Source of the DNA: Phenylobacterium sp. RIFCSPHIGHO2_01_FULL_69_31 | GTDB lineage: Bacteria > Pseudomonadota > Alphaproteobacteria > Caulobacterales > Caulobacteraceae | DNA: 60,127 nt | Direction: 5' to 3' | NCBI RefSeq assembly: GCF_001824475.1 | Contig: NZ_MHXN01000009.1 | Span: 195,267 to 255,393, forward strand | Part shown: one piece after another, positions 1 through 8,436 of the stretch | Position numbering within the stretch: position 1 is the first letter of the stretch | Layout: each line of letters opens with the position of its first letter | The notes under the pieces: model-generated | Database searches by the model: none | What the model was told of the DNA's origin: nothing | The model's input: only the letters and a program-made list of their open reading frames with translations | Program-made: the position numbers and the translations under genes

Positions 1-45
1 TCTGGGGGAGGAGAAGTGAAGGATAGCCTCAGTCCCTAACAATCT

Positions 46-447
46 CTAGGCTGGGACGCGTCCCAGCGTCCGTCCGGCCACGGCGATGCCCGCCGCCATC
101 ATCTCCTCCACCATCGGCGCGATCTCGTCCGGCAGGACGTCCGCGATCCAGGTCAAGCGGCTGCGCCCTGGGGCCGGCTCGGTCACCTGGAAGCTGGCCG
201 AATGGTGGGTGAAACGCTCGGCCCGGACGGAATAGGCCAGGCGGCGGGCCTCGTGGTCGCAACCCAGGAACAGCTCCTTGACCACCATGCCATTGCCGAA
301 GGTGACCATCCGGGCGCCCGGGATCAGCTCCACGTTCGTCACGAAGCCCGGGGCGAAACGGCGGTGCACCGCCCCGAAGTCCGCGACGGCGTCCCAGACG
401 GCGTCGGCGGGGGCGTCGATCTCGACGGTCTTGATGATGGTGGTCAT
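46..447 (-). CDS. SRPBCC family protein (polyketide cyclase/START-like fold)
   Basis: The 133-residue product begins with the usual SRPBCC opening, residues 1-20 (TIIKTVEIDAPADAVWDAVADF), and keeps the alternating strand pattern and the C-terminal helix (PDEIAPMVEEMMAAGIA) of small polyketide-cyclase-like proteins that bind hydrophobic ligands in a helix-grip cavity. No signal peptide or membrane segment is seen, so it should be cytosolic. The ATG at 447 follows an AGGAG-like site. It stands alone, diverging from the HTH gene at 661. The family is clear. The ligand and role cannot be read from the sequence. Confidence 0.85.
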   Translation of the reverse strand: MTTIIKTVEIDAPADAVWDAVADFGAVHRRFAPGFVTNVELIPGARMVTFGNGMVVKELFLGCDHEARRLAYSVRAERFTHHSASFQVTEPAPGRSRLTWIADVLPDEIAPMVEEMMAAGIAVAGRTLGRVPA

Positions 448-660
448 GGGCAGCTCCTTCTCCTGAGCTGCAATCTGGCGATCCCGGGCCGGGCGTGCTG
501 GCGGGAATCGGCCAGGGTCACCGGGTCAGGTGAAGGCGCTCAGGATCATCGCCACGAGCGCGACATCGACGAAGCGGGAGAGGAAGAGCAGCATTTGCCG
601 GTCCGTGGCAGCGGGTTACCAACACGGTTAAGCAAGTCCTGCGCCAACTTAGGTCCGCCC
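448..660. other. Intergenic gap without a gene
   Basis: About 213 bases between two divergent genes. No reading frame here looks coding and no operator or hairpin stands out. It presumably holds the two promoters. Confidence 0.5.
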
Positions 661-975
661 ATGGCCCTCTTCTTCGACGCCCCCTGGTTCGACGGAAAAC
701 TCGAGGAGCGGGGCCTGTCGCGGACCGTGCTCGCGGCGGTCGCCGGCCTGAGCGAGCCCGAGCTCGCCCTGGTCTTCAAGGATCAGAGGGAACTTTCCGC
801 CGGGCAGGTTTCGGCCTTCGCCGAACTTCTGGGCGTCACCGCCGCAGAGATCGCCAATCGGGCGGGGGTGTCCACGCCCACGCCGGCCGTTTCGGCGGAA
901 CAGAGGATCGCGGCGCTGGAGCGGCGGGTGGCGGCCCTGGAGGCAGAGGTCGCGCGGCTGCGCGGCGACGACTAG
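661..975 (+). CDS. Small helix-turn-helix protein with C-terminal coiled coil
   Basis: 104 residues. Residues about 13-68 resemble a Cro/C1-type helix-turn-helix (SRTVLAAVAGLSEPELALVF, then QVSAFAELLGVTAAEIANRAG). The C-terminus, residues about 78-101, is a heptad-rich coiled coil (AEQRIAALERRVAALEAEVARL) that probably makes it a dimer. A longer open frame extends upstream to 202, but ATG 661 is preferred because the upstream part is antisense to the SRPBCC gene and has no family resemblance. It ends convergently, overlapping the next gene by 3 nt. A DNA-binding regulator is likely, with unknown target. Confidence 0.75.
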   Translation: MALFFDAPWFDGKLEERGLSRTVLAAVAGLSEPELALVFKDQRELSAGQVSAFAELLGVTAAEIANRAGVSTPTPAVSAEQRIAALERRVAALEAEVARLRGDD

Positions 976-1304
976 ATGTCTTCGCGCGCCGCCCGGCCCT
1001 TGCGCGCGCGCCGGTCGTAGCTGCCCGACCATTCGGTGCGGTTGTAGGCGTGGCGGGCGTGGTCCAGCAGCGAGGCGCCGGCCCGCAGGCCCCGGCGCTC
1101 GCCGCCCTGGCCGATGATCTGGGCCGCGAACTCGGCATAGCCGCGCGGGCGCTCGTCACGGAAGCTGCGCGGCGGCTCCACCGGGCTTACCGGGACCGGC
1201 AGGTTGGACGCGCCGGCGGGCCGGCCCTGTTCGGTCCGGTCGGCTTCGGTCTTCGACGCTCTGCGCGCCGAGACCGCGCGCTGGATGCGGTCAATCCGGG
1301 ACAT
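972..1304 (-). CDS. Conserved hypothetical protein, basic, 110 aa
   Basis: A short arginine-rich protein of unknown function. The more conserved-looking part is residues about 48-110 (RSFRDERPRGYAEFAAQIIG, then LLDHARHAYNRTEWSGSYDR). I take ATG 1304 (MSRIDRIQ) as the start. An upstream ATG at 1337 would add 11 residues that look non-coding. It lies directly downstream of phaR on the same strand, so it may be transcribed with it. No membrane segment or signal peptide is visible and no family is recognised. Confidence 0.6.
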   Translation of the reverse strand: MSRIDRIQRAVSARRASKTEADRTEQGRPAGASNLPVPVSPVEPPRSFRDERPRGYAEFAAQIIGQGGERRGLRAGASLLDHARHAYNRTEWSGSYDRRARKGRAAREDI

Positions 1305-1338
1305 CGTGTCGCACAACCTGCAAGACGCAGGCCGCAAC

Positions 1339-1968
1339 TCAGCCTTTCGCCAGTTTGTCCAACTGAGCTTGCATCTCGGCCATCTGCTTGCGCAAGAGGG
1401 TTAACGCCTCATCCGAGCCGGCATCCCCTTTTGTCGCAGGGGCGGGGGCCGGTTCCTCGGCGCGCTGCGCGGTGGGCGCATAGGCGAACGGCGAGAACAT
1501 CTTCATCGCCCGGTCGAAGAGCTGCAGGTTCTGGCGGATCTGATCTTCGTAGTTCGCGATCCCGCCGGCCTGGCCGAAGCTGGAGAGCTGGTTGCGCAGC
1601 CGCTCCTGCTGCTGGGTGAAGCTGGAGAGCGACAGCTCGAGGTAGCTGGGCAGGAAGGCCTGCATCGAATTGCCGTAGAAGCTGATCAGCTGGCGCAGGA
1701 ACTGGATCGGCAGCAGGCTCTGCCCCTGGCTCTCTTCCTCGAAGATGATCTGGGTGAGGACGGTGCGTGTGATGTCCTCGTTGGTCTTGGCGTCGTAGAC
1801 CACGAAATCGACGCCCTGCTTCACCATCTCGCTCAGATGCTCGAGGGTGACGTAGCTGGAGGAGGCGGTGTTGTAGAGACGCCGATTGGCGTACTTCTTG
1901 ATGACGACGCGCTCGCCTCCGGCGGAACTTCCCTTGGCGTCGGCGCCGGTTCCCTGGGTGTCGGCCAT
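1339..1968 (-). CDS. phaR: Polyhydroxyalkanoate synthesis repressor PhaR
   Basis: 209 residues. Residues about 20-90 form the PhaR DNA-binding domain, recognisable by VVIKKYANRRLYNTASSSYV and the following DVVVYDAKT-like strand with DITRTVLTQIIFEEE. After it comes the PHB-accumulation regulatory repeat (LLPIQFLRQLISFYGNSMQAFLPSYLE). The C-terminus has a low-complexity linker and a short coiled coil. In this family the protein represses phasin and phb genes and is released by binding PHB granules. It is transcribed divergently from phaA-phaB, the classic neighbourhood. Length and motifs match the family well. Confidence 0.96.
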   Translation of the reverse strand: MADTQGTGADAKGSSAGGERVVIKKYANRRLYNTASSSYVTLEHLSEMVKQGVDFVVYDAKTNEDITRTVLTQIIFEEESQGQSLLPIQFLRQLISFYGNSMQAFLPSYLELSLSSFTQQQERLRNQLSSFGQAGGIANYEDQIRQNLQLFDRAMKMFSPFAYAPTAQRAEEPAPAPATKGDAGSDEALTLLRKQMAEMQAQLDKLAKG

Positions 1969-2142
1969 CCCTAATCCTTCGTGCGGCCTGGCGATGACTC
2001 ACCGGCCTTTCTGCACCGCAGTATCGCGGATGCGAGCCCATAAGCAAATGGCATCGCCAATTGCACGACCGGCCTTGCTCTCCCCCGGGGCGGGGTTGAT
2101 AGATGAGCCCTGGATCGTCCCCAGGAAACCTCAGGATCCGCC
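1969..2142. promoter_or_regulatory. phaR-phaA divergent promoter region
   Basis: 174 bases between divergent phaR and phaA. It is visibly less GC-rich than its flanks in the part near 2030-2075 (for example CATAAGCAAATGGCATCGCC). By family knowledge PhaR would bind here, but I cannot point to a defined operator. Confidence 0.4.
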
Positions 2143-3318
2143 ATGAGCGACATCGTCATCGTCTCCGCCGCCCGCACGCCGGTGGGTTCTTTCAACGGCG
2201 CGCTGTCGAGCCTTCCCGCCCATGAACTGGGCCGGATCGCCATCCAGGCCGCGGTGGAGCGCGCGGGCATTTCCGCCAGCGACGTGGAAGAGGTGATCAT
2301 GGGCCAGGTGCTGCAGGCCGGCGCCGGCCAGGGCCCGGCCCGCCAGGCGGCGGTCAATGCGGGGATCCCGGTGGAGAGCCCGGCCTGGAGCCTCAACCAG
2401 CTCTGCGGCTCCGGCCTGCGCGCCGTCGCCCTGGGCGCCCAGCAGATCGCCGAGGGTTCGGCCAAGATCGTCATCGCCGGCGGTCAGGAGAGCATGAGCC
2501 AGTCGCCCCACGCCCAGAACCTGCGCGGCGGCCAGAAGATGGGCGACCTGGCCTTCGTCGACACCATGATCAAGGACGGCCTGTGGGACGCCTTCCACGG
2601 CTATCACATGGGCCAGACCGCCGAGAACATCGCCGCCCGCTGGCAGATCACGCGCGAGGACCAGGACAAGTTCGCCGTCGCCTCGCAGAACCGCGCCGAG
2701 GCCGCCCAGAAGGCCGGGAAGTTCGACGGCGAGATCGCGCCGGTGACCATCAAGGGCCGCAAGGGCGACACGGTGGTCGACAAGGACGAATACATCCGCC
2801 ACGGCGCCACGCTGGAAAGCGTCGCCGGCCTGCGCCCTGCTTTCACCAAGGATGGCTCGGTGACCGCGGCCAACGCCTCGGGCCTGAACGACGGCGCCGC
2901 GGCCCTGGTTCTGATGAGCGCCGACGAGGCGAAGAACCGCGGCCTGACACCCCTGGCCCGCATCGCCTCCTGGGCCCACGCCGGCGTCGACCCGGAGATC
3001 ATGGGCACGGGGCCGATCCCGGCCAGCCGCAAGGCCCTGGAAAAGGCCGGCTGGAAGGTCTCGGACCTCGACCTGATCGAGTCGAACGAGGCCTTCGCGG
3101 CGCAGTCGCTCTGCGTGGTGCGCGAACTGGGCCTGGATCCGGACAAGGTGAACGTGAACGGCGGCGCCATCGCCATCGGCCACCCCATCGGCGCCTCGGG
3201 CGCCCGGATCCTGACCACCCTGCTGCACGAGATGAACCGCACCGATGCAACGAAGGGCCTGGCTACGCTTTGCGTCGGCGGCGGTATGGGTGTCGCAATG
3301 TGCGTGGAAAAGGTTTGA
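2143..3318 (+). CDS. phaA: Acetyl-CoA acetyltransferase (beta-ketothiolase)
   Basis: 391 residues, the usual length of a biosynthetic thiolase. It condenses two acetyl-CoA to acetoacetyl-CoA, the first step of poly-3-hydroxybutyrate synthesis. The acyl-accepting Cys88 lies in [13 protein letters not shown]. The catalytic His347 lies in [14 protein letters not shown], and the second Cys377 in [10 protein letters not shown]. The start ATG is preceded by a weak GGAT-like site after a promoter gap. phaB follows 51 bp downstream on the same strand, so the two form the precursor-supplying operon opposite phaR. No oddities are seen. Confidence 0.97.
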   Translation: MSDIVIVSAARTPVGSFNGALSSLPAHELGRIAIQAAVERAGISASDVEEVIMGQVLQAGAGQGPARQAAVNAGIPVESPAWSLNQLCGSGLRAVALGAQQIAEGSAKIVIAGGQESMSQSPHAQNLRGGQKMGDLAFVDTMIKDGLWDAFHGYHMGQTAENIAARWQITREDQDKFAVASQNRAEAAQKAGKFDGEIAPVTIKGRKGDTVVDKDEYIRHGATLESVAGLRPAFTKDGSVTAANASGLNDGAAALVLMSADEAKNRGLTPLARIASWAHAGVDPEIMGTGPIPASRKALEKAGWKVSDLDLIESNEAFAAQSLCVVRELGLDPDKVNVNGGAIAIGHPIGASGARILTTLLHEMNRTDATKGLATLCVGGGMGVAMCVEKV

Positions 3319-3369
3319 TGCCGAACGCCTGAATCAACGGGCCACGGCGGATTAGGGAGAACGACGGGA

Positions 3370-4095
3370 ATGGCCAGGGTTGCGCTGGTCACGGGTGGAA
3401 CCCGTGGCATCGGTCGGGCGATCGTCGAACGCCTGAAGTCCGACGGGATGCTGGTGGCCGCGGGCTACTCCGGCAACGACGAGGCGGCGGCCGAGTGCGC
3501 CAAGAGCCTCGGCGTCATGGTCGTGAAGGGCAACGTCGGCAACTTCATGGACTGCAAGCATGCGGTCGAGAAGGTCGAGGCCGAGCTGGGACCGATCGAC
3601 GTCCTGGTCAACAACGCCGGCATCACCCGCGACGGCGTTTTCCACAAGATGACCTCCGAGCAGTGGAGCGAGGTCATCCGCGTGAACATGGACTCGCTCT
3701 TCAACATGACCCGGCAGGTGATCGAGGGCATGCGCGAGCGCGGCTGGGGCCGGATCATCAACATCTCCTCGATCAACGGCCAGAAGGGCCAGATCGGCCA
3801 GACCAACTATTCGGCCGCCAAGGCCGGGGTGATCGGCTTCACCAAGGCGCTGGCGCTGGAGAACGCGCGCAAGGGCGTCACCGTCAACTGCGTGGCGCCG
3901 GGCTACATCGACACCGAGATGGTCCAGGCCGTGCCGCCCAAGGTGCTGGAGGGCATCATCGCCCAGATCCCGGCCGGCCGGCTCGGCAGCGGCGAGGAGA
4001 TCGCCGACACGGTCTCGTTCCTGGCCGGCGAGCGGGCGGCCTATGTTACGGGAACCACTCTTTCACTGAACGGCGGTCAGTACCTGGTCGGGTGA
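3370..4095 (+). CDS. phaB: Acetoacetyl-CoA reductase
   Basis: 241-residue short-chain dehydrogenase that reduces acetoacetyl-CoA to (R)-3-hydroxybutyryl-CoA with NADPH. The Rossmann motif TGGTRGIG is at residues 8-15, NNAG at 81-84, the catalytic Ser in NISSINGQKG near 134, and Tyr147/Lys151 in YSAAK. The stretch GVFHKMTSEQW is typical of PhaB rather than FabG. A GGGAGAACGACGGGA ribosome-binding stretch precedes ATG 3370. It is the second gene of the phaA-phaB operon. The polymerase gene phaC is not in this window. Confidence 0.95.
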   Translation: MARVALVTGGTRGIGRAIVERLKSDGMLVAAGYSGNDEAAAECAKSLGVMVVKGNVGNFMDCKHAVEKVEAELGPIDVLVNNAGITRDGVFHKMTSEQWSEVIRVNMDSLFNMTRQVIEGMRERGWGRIINISSINGQKGQIGQTNYSAAKAGVIGFTKALALENARKGVTVNCVAPGYIDTEMVQAVPPKVLEGIIAQIPAGRLGSGEEIADTVSFLAGERAAYVTGTTLSLNGGQYLVG

Positions 4096-4150
4096 AGGTC
4101 ACGGCGACGTCCAAAAAGCGCCCCGATCAACAGGCATCTGCTAGCTTGGC

Positions 4151-4912
4151 ATGACAGGTGAGCGGACGGCGTCGAGGGGGGTGATCTGCGCGGCGCTGCT
4201 TGGCGTGGCCGCCCTGGCGTTCGCGCACCCGGCGGAGGCCGGGCCCGTGGATCGCCTGCGGGAGGGCCTGTTCAAGCATCGCGGCGCCGAGGCGTCGCGC
4301 CCGCAGATCGCCCGCTACGTCTCCGAGGAAGGCCGCGTCTTCATCCTGGACCGCACCCAGCCGGTCCCGATGCTCAAGTTCGAGGACAGCCCGGAGGTGT
4401 GGGCCCTGGCGCCCAATCCCGCGCCCCGGGGCGACACCATCTACAAGAACGACCTGGGCGAACCGGTGCTGCGGGTCACGCGCCTGGGCGGGTTCACCCT
4501 CTTCACCGACCAGCGGCCCAGCGGCGAGGCGGTGTCGCTGGCCGGGGGCGGGGCGCCGCTGCGGCTGGCGCCCCTGAGCCCGCAGGCGGTCTTCGAACGG
4601 ATGGCTCAGGCCTCCCTGCGCGCCAGCCGAGCCGCCCGCCGGCCAATGCTGTTCGAGGCCGAGGCCACGCCCGCCTCCTCGGCCCTGATCGCCGACGCCG
4701 CCGTCGTCACCAGCGTGGCCATCATCCGGCTGTCCCAGCGCAAGGACGGCCGGGCGCTGCTCAGCCGCGTCAACCGCGTGCGCTTCCAGGAGGGGCGCAA
4801 GCCTCAGGCGACTCTGAAGAACGGCGTCCTGACCATCGTGGTGACTCCGGCCGAGGGCCTCGCGGGGCGGCCGTCCTCCGACCGCATCATCAAGGTCGCG
4901 CGCGGAAAGTGA
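4151..4912 (+). CDS. Secreted protein of unknown function (DUF4908-like)
   Basis: 253 residues with an N-terminal signal peptide (hydrophobic stretch ICAALLGVAALAFAHPAEA, likely cleaved after PAEA near residue 30). The mature part is mostly predicted strands (YVSEEGRVFILDRTQPVPMLKFED, and LGGFTLFTDQRPSGEAVSLAG), suggesting a periplasmic beta-rich domain. It resembles the Caulobacterales family I know as DUF4908, but I could not check this. It follows phaB by 55 bp on the same strand and could be cotranscribed, though nothing links it to PHB metabolism. Confidence 0.7.
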   Translation: MTGERTASRGVICAALLGVAALAFAHPAEAGPVDRLREGLFKHRGAEASRPQIARYVSEEGRVFILDRTQPVPMLKFEDSPEVWALAPNPAPRGDTIYKNDLGEPVLRVTRLGGFTLFTDQRPSGEAVSLAGGGAPLRLAPLSPQAVFERMAQASLRASRAARRPMLFEAEATPASSALIADAAVVTSVAIIRLSQRKDGRALLSRVNRVRFQEGRKPQATLKNGVLTIVVTPAEGLAGRPSSDRIIKVARGK

Positions 4913-4940
4913 CCGCGCCGCGCGGTGATCGGCGCGCGCG

Positions 4941-5702
4941 TCAGCCCCTGAAGTTGTCCTTGGCCTCGCGCACCGCGCCGAAGGCGAGGTGATCCGGCGC
5001 TCCGGCCGCCCCGACCTTGCCCGCCAGGAGCGGCGCGCGCAGGAACGGGTTGGTCGCCTTCTCCAGGCCGATGGTGGTGGGCACGGTCCACTCGTCGCGC
5101 TCGCGCGCCGCGAAGATCTCGTCCGCCCGCGCCTTCAGCGCAGGGCTGTCGTCGACGGACAGCGCGAAGCGGGCGTTCGAGGCCGTGTACTCGTGCGCGC
5201 AGTACACGGTGGTGTCGTCCGGCAGGGCCGCGAGGCGCTGCAGGCTCTCCCACATCTGTTCGGCCGTCCCCTCGAACAGGCGCCCGCAGCCCAGGGCGAA
5301 CAGGGTGTCGCCCACGAAGGCGATCCGGTCCGCGGCGTCGAAATAGGCGATGTGGCCCAGGGTATGACCGCCGCTTTCGATCACCCGGAACCGGGTCTCG
5401 CCAAGGTCCACCGTGTCGCCGCCGGCGACTTCGCGGTCCAGCGGGGCGATGCGCGTCACCTCGGCGGGCCCCACGATGGTGCAGCCGGTGATCGCCTTGA
5501 TGTCCGTGTTGCCGCCAGCATGGTCGGGGTGCCAGTGGGTGTTCAGGATCATGTCCAGCTCCCACCCCAGCGTCTCCAGCTCGCGCAGGATGGCAGCCGA
5601 GTCGGGCGTATCGATGCAGGCCGTCTTGCCGGTAGCCTCGTCGCGGACGAGGAATCCATAGTTGTCGGAGAGGCACGGAAACTGATGGACGGTCAGCGGC
5701 AT
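4941..5702 (-). CDS. gloB: Hydroxyacylglutathione hydrolase (glyoxalase II)
   Basis: 253 residues, the normal GloB length. It hydrolyses S-D-lactoylglutathione to glutathione and D-lactate in methylglyoxal detoxification. The metallo-beta-lactamase metal-binding motif is NTHWHPDHAGGN near residue 54, and later ligands fall in GGHTLGHIAYF and FVGDTLFALGCGRLFEGT. The C-terminal HAGH domain has AHEYTASNARFALSVD and PTTIGLEKATNPFLRA. It diverges from a methyltransferase-like gene, an arrangement common in Caulobacterales and Rhodobacterales. High confidence. Confidence 0.96.
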   Translation of the reverse strand: MPLTVHQFPCLSDNYGFLVRDEATGKTACIDTPDSAAILRELETLGWELDMILNTHWHPDHAGGNTDIKAITGCTIVGPAEVTRIAPLDREVAGGDTVDLGETRFRVIESGGHTLGHIAYFDAADRIAFVGDTLFALGCGRLFEGTAEQMWESLQRLAALPDDTTVYCAHEYTASNARFALSVDDSPALKARADEIFAARERDEWTVPTTIGLEKATNPFLRAPLLAGKVGAAGAPDHLAFGAVREAKDNFRG

Positions 5703-5773
5703 GGCGAAACTCCCGATGGTCGCGCAACGATTTAGGCTGGTCGGCCGCTCCGGTCGAGCATAGCCATCCGCCC

Positions 5774-6562
5774 ATGCGCCGCGACGTGCTCGAGCTTCGC
5801 CAGTTCTACGCCTCCGACCTGGGGCGGGCGGCGCGCGCCATGGTGGAGCGCAAGCTCGCCGAGGCCTGGGGCGACGTCGCGGGCCTGGACATCCTGGTGC
5901 AGGGCTATGCGACGCCGTTCGCCGCCGGCCTGCGGCCCCGGGCGCGCCGCGTCGTCGCCGCCATGCCGGCCCAGCAGGGGGTCGAGGTCTGGCCGGTCGA
6001 CGGGCGCAACCTGGCGACCCTGACCCCCGAGGATAGCCTGCCGTTCCCCAACGCCCTGTTCGATCGGATCCTGGTGGTCCACGGCCTCGAGGAAAGCGCC
6101 GATCCGGTGGGCTTCCTGCGCGAGGTCTGGCGCGTGCTGGCGCCCTCGGGCCGCGCCATCGTCACCGTGGCCTCGCGCAACGGCCTGTGGGCCAACACCG
6201 AGAAGACCCCCTTCGGCCACGGCCGCCCCTACAGCCGCAGCCAGTTGGCCGAACTGCTGCGCGAGGCCGACCTGGAACCCTCTGGATGGACGCGCGCGCT
6301 CTATGTGCCCCCCGTCGGCTGGATGGCCCGCTGGGCCGAGGGCTTCGAACAGGCCGGCTCGCGCCTGTGGCCCGGCTTCGCGGGCTTGCTCCTGATGGAG
6401 GCGGTGAAACAGACCTTCGCCGTGAAACCCCAGGGCTCGCGCGTGCGGGTCCGCAATGCGCGGCCCCTGCTGGCCCCCGCGCCCGGGGCGGCGCCGGTTT
6501 CTCGGGCGCCTGACGCTCCCATCCTGCGAGACCGCTTGGCGCCGCCGCGGCGAAGGTCTTAG
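5774..6562 (+). CDS. Class I SAM-dependent methyltransferase-like protein
   Basis: 262 residues. The N-terminus (ELRQFYASDLGRAARAMV) and core (SLPFPNALFDRILVVHGLE, REVWRVLAPSGRAIVTVASR) match methyltransferase type-11 proteins. The SAM-binding glycine loop is weakly preserved: GLDILVQGYATPF replaces the usual GxGxG, so catalysis is not certain. FGHGRPYSRSQLAELLREA is a strongly conserved block of this gloB-linked family. It is transcribed away from gloB and 41 bp ahead of the P-II gene. Substrate unknown. Confidence 0.8.
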   Translation: MRRDVLELRQFYASDLGRAARAMVERKLAEAWGDVAGLDILVQGYATPFAAGLRPRARRVVAAMPAQQGVEVWPVDGRNLATLTPEDSLPFPNALFDRILVVHGLEESADPVGFLREVWRVLAPSGRAIVTVASRNGLWANTEKTPFGHGRPYSRSQLAELLREADLEPSGWTRALYVPPVGWMARWAEGFEQAGSRLWPGFAGLLLMEAVKQTFAVKPQGSRVRVRNARPLLAPAPGAAPVSRAPDAPILRDRLAPPRRRS

Positions 6563-6603
6563 CTGTATCCAGGATTCGAGTTCCATCGGAGGCGTCGGGG
6601 CGC

Positions 6604-6948
6604 ATGAAACTGATCATCGCGGTCATCAAGCCCAGCCGCCTGGACGCCGTGCTGGATGCGGTCACCGAGGCGGGCGCGTCCGGCCTCACCGTGACCGAGG
6701 TCCGCGGCTATGGCCGCCAGCGGGGCAAGACCGAGGTCTACCGCGGCGCCGAGTACGAGGTGAAGCTGCTGCCCAAGGTGAAGCTGGAAATCGCCGTGCC
6801 GTCCGACATCGTCGAGCCGGTGGTCGAGGCGATCCAGCAGGCGGCCAACACCAACAAGATCGGCGATGGCAAGATCTTCGTCCTCGACCTGGAGCGGGCC
6901 TTGCGCATCCGCACGGGCGAAGAGGACGCCGCCGCCATCGCGGGCTGA
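6604..6948 (+). CDS. P-II family nitrogen regulatory protein
   Basis: 114 residues. The T-loop residues KTEVYRGAEYEV include Tyr51, the residue uridylylated in GlnB/GlnK. The C-terminal signature GDGKIFVLDLERALRIRTGE is intact, so it should sense 2-oxoglutarate and ATP/ADP as a trimer and act on partners such as AmtB, NtrB or GlnE. Neither amtB nor glnA is adjacent, so I do not choose between glnB and glnK. A GGAGGCG ribosome-binding site precedes the ATG. No sigma-54 type promoter was recognised upstream. Confidence 0.95.
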   Translation: MKLIIAVIKPSRLDAVLDAVTEAGASGLTVTEVRGYGRQRGKTEVYRGAEYEVKLLPKVKLEIAVPSDIVEPVVEAIQQAANTNKIGDGKIFVLDLERALRIRTGEEDAAAIAG

Positions 6949-6970
6949 CCGCAAACCCCGGGAGCCTCCC

Positions 6971-7720
6971 ATGAAGGCCGGGCTCCTCGCCATCGTCCTC
7001 ACCGTCCTGACCGCCGCCCCCGCCGCGGCGGCCGACCTGACCGCGGCTACGGCGGTCGAGGCCCTCGTGCGTCACGTCTGCTTCAGCCGCACCTGGTGGG
7101 GCGACCCTTATGTGCGTCTCGGCCAGACGGTGACCGTCGACCTGCGGATCGAGGGCCGGTTCGCCTACATGTGGAGCGAGGACATGCGCGCCGTCCCGCG
7201 CGTCCGCCGCTGGGCCGACAGCTACGCGGTGGTGGGCCGCTCGGCCGGGCCGGTGGTGGTGCAGCGCTCGGGCTACAACATCGAGCTCTTGCGGGGCGAC
7301 CCGGCCTACGAGCGCGAGCGCCGCCGGGTCTACGCCGCCCAGCCCCAGCGGATGCGCGTCGACCTGCCCGCCACCTGCGATCCCAAGTTCGACCCCGAGG
7401 GACCGGTAAAGGCCGAGATAAAGGCGCTGGTCGCCAGCAGCCTCTCAACCGCCCTTGCCACCTGGGGCCGGCGCGCGCCGCGGGGCGGGGTGCGAATGAC
7501 CCTCGCCAACTTCAACACCGACTATCCGGAAACGTTCGCCTGGCGCCACGACACGGGCGAGGTGCTGCGCATCGGCCTGATTTCGGGCGACCCGATGAGC
7601 TACACCGGCGGCGCCTACAAGCGCTACGTGGTCACCCCCGTCGCCCGCGGCCCGGTGGCCATCCAGCTCCGCCGCCTCATCCAGCGCTACGGCGAAACGC
7701 GCGTCGTGGCGGTGCGCTGA
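6971..7720 (+). CDS. Secreted protein of unknown function
   Basis: 249 residues with a clear signal peptide (KAGLLAIVLTVLTAAPAAAA, cleaved after AAA near residue 21). The mature chain has two cysteines (HVCFSRTW and PATCDPKF) that could form a disulfide in the periplasm, and a tyrosine-rich C-terminal part (MSYTGGAYKRYVV). ATG 6971 is chosen because it starts the signal peptide and follows GGAGCCTCCC. It lies 22 bp after the P-II gene and may share its transcript. I do not recognise a family. Confidence 0.7.
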   Translation: MKAGLLAIVLTVLTAAPAAAADLTAATAVEALVRHVCFSRTWWGDPYVRLGQTVTVDLRIEGRFAYMWSEDMRAVPRVRRWADSYAVVGRSAGPVVVQRSGYNIELLRGDPAYERERRRVYAAQPQRMRVDLPATCDPKFDPEGPVKAEIKALVASSLSTALATWGRRAPRGGVRMTLANFNTDYPETFAWRHDTGEVLRIGLISGDPMSYTGGAYKRYVVTPVARGPVAIQLRRLIQRYGETRVVAVR

Positions 7721-7722
7721 CT

Positions 7723-8436
7723 TTAGCGCCGGCGCTTCCTCCTCGCCGCCGGCGCCTCGACCTTCGGCGTTTCCAACTCGCCGAACAGGTTCTGCTGCGC
7801 GCGCACGCTTGGGGCCGCCTCCGGCTCCGCCTTGCGGCTCAGCAGGAAGAGGGCGGTCTCGGCGCGCCAGTTCTCGATCGGCTGGCGCGGGTCGATGGGC
7901 CGGGCGGGGTGGCCTTCGGCCAGGGCCGCGCAGGCGTCGATGCGCAGTTCAAGTTCGTCGCAGAGCACGGTGAAGTCGCGCAGGGTGCAGAGGTGGATGT
8001 TCGGTGTCGACCACCAGGGCTCGGGCAGGGCGCCGGTCTCGGGCATCCGGCCGCGCGACAAGAGCGCCCAGCGCACCTTCCAGTGGCCGAAGTTGGGGAC
8101 CGACACCACCGCCTGGTCGGCGATCCGCAGCAGCTCGGACAGCACGTGCCGCGGCTCGCGCATCTGCTGCAGGGTCTTGGACAGGATGGCGTAGTCGAAG
8201 GCGCGGGTGGGGAAGTGGTCGAGATCCCGGTCGCCGTCGCCCTGCACCACGGCGAGGCCGCGCGCCAGGCCCGCGGCCACCCCCTCGGGGCTGATCTCCA
8301 GCCCCTGGCCGTCGACGCCCTTCTCGCGGGTCAGCAGCTCCAAGAGCTCGCCGTCCTCGCAGCCGATGTCGAGCACGCGGGCGCCGGGCCGGACCAGCTT
8401 CAGGATCTCGGCGAAATCCTCGCGGATGGCGGTCAA
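7723..8436 (-). CDS. metW: Methionine biosynthesis protein MetW
   Basis: 237 residues with a class I methyltransferase fold: the SAM loop [12 protein letters not shown] near residues 20-31 and the MetW-specific blocks [28 protein letters not shown] and [11 protein letters not shown]. It acts with MetX in making O-acetylhomoserine-derived methionine in alphaproteobacteria. The start is taken as TTG 8436, overlapping the metX stop by 4 nt (TTGA); a longer open frame continues upstream but is the shadow of metX. The C-terminal lysine/arginine tail (ARRKRRR) is longer than usual. Confidence 0.93.
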   Translation of the reverse strand: MTAIREDFAEILKLVRPGARVLDIGCEDGELLELLTREKGVDGQGLEISPEGVAAGLARGLAVVQGDGDRDLDHFPTRAFDYAILSKTLQQMREPRHVLSELLRIADQAVVSVPNFGHWKVRWALLSRGRMPETGALPEPWWSTPNIHLCTLRDFTVLCDELELRIDACAALAEGHPARPIDPRQPIENWRAETALFLLSRKAEPEAAPSVRAQQNLFGELETPKVEAPAARRKRRR

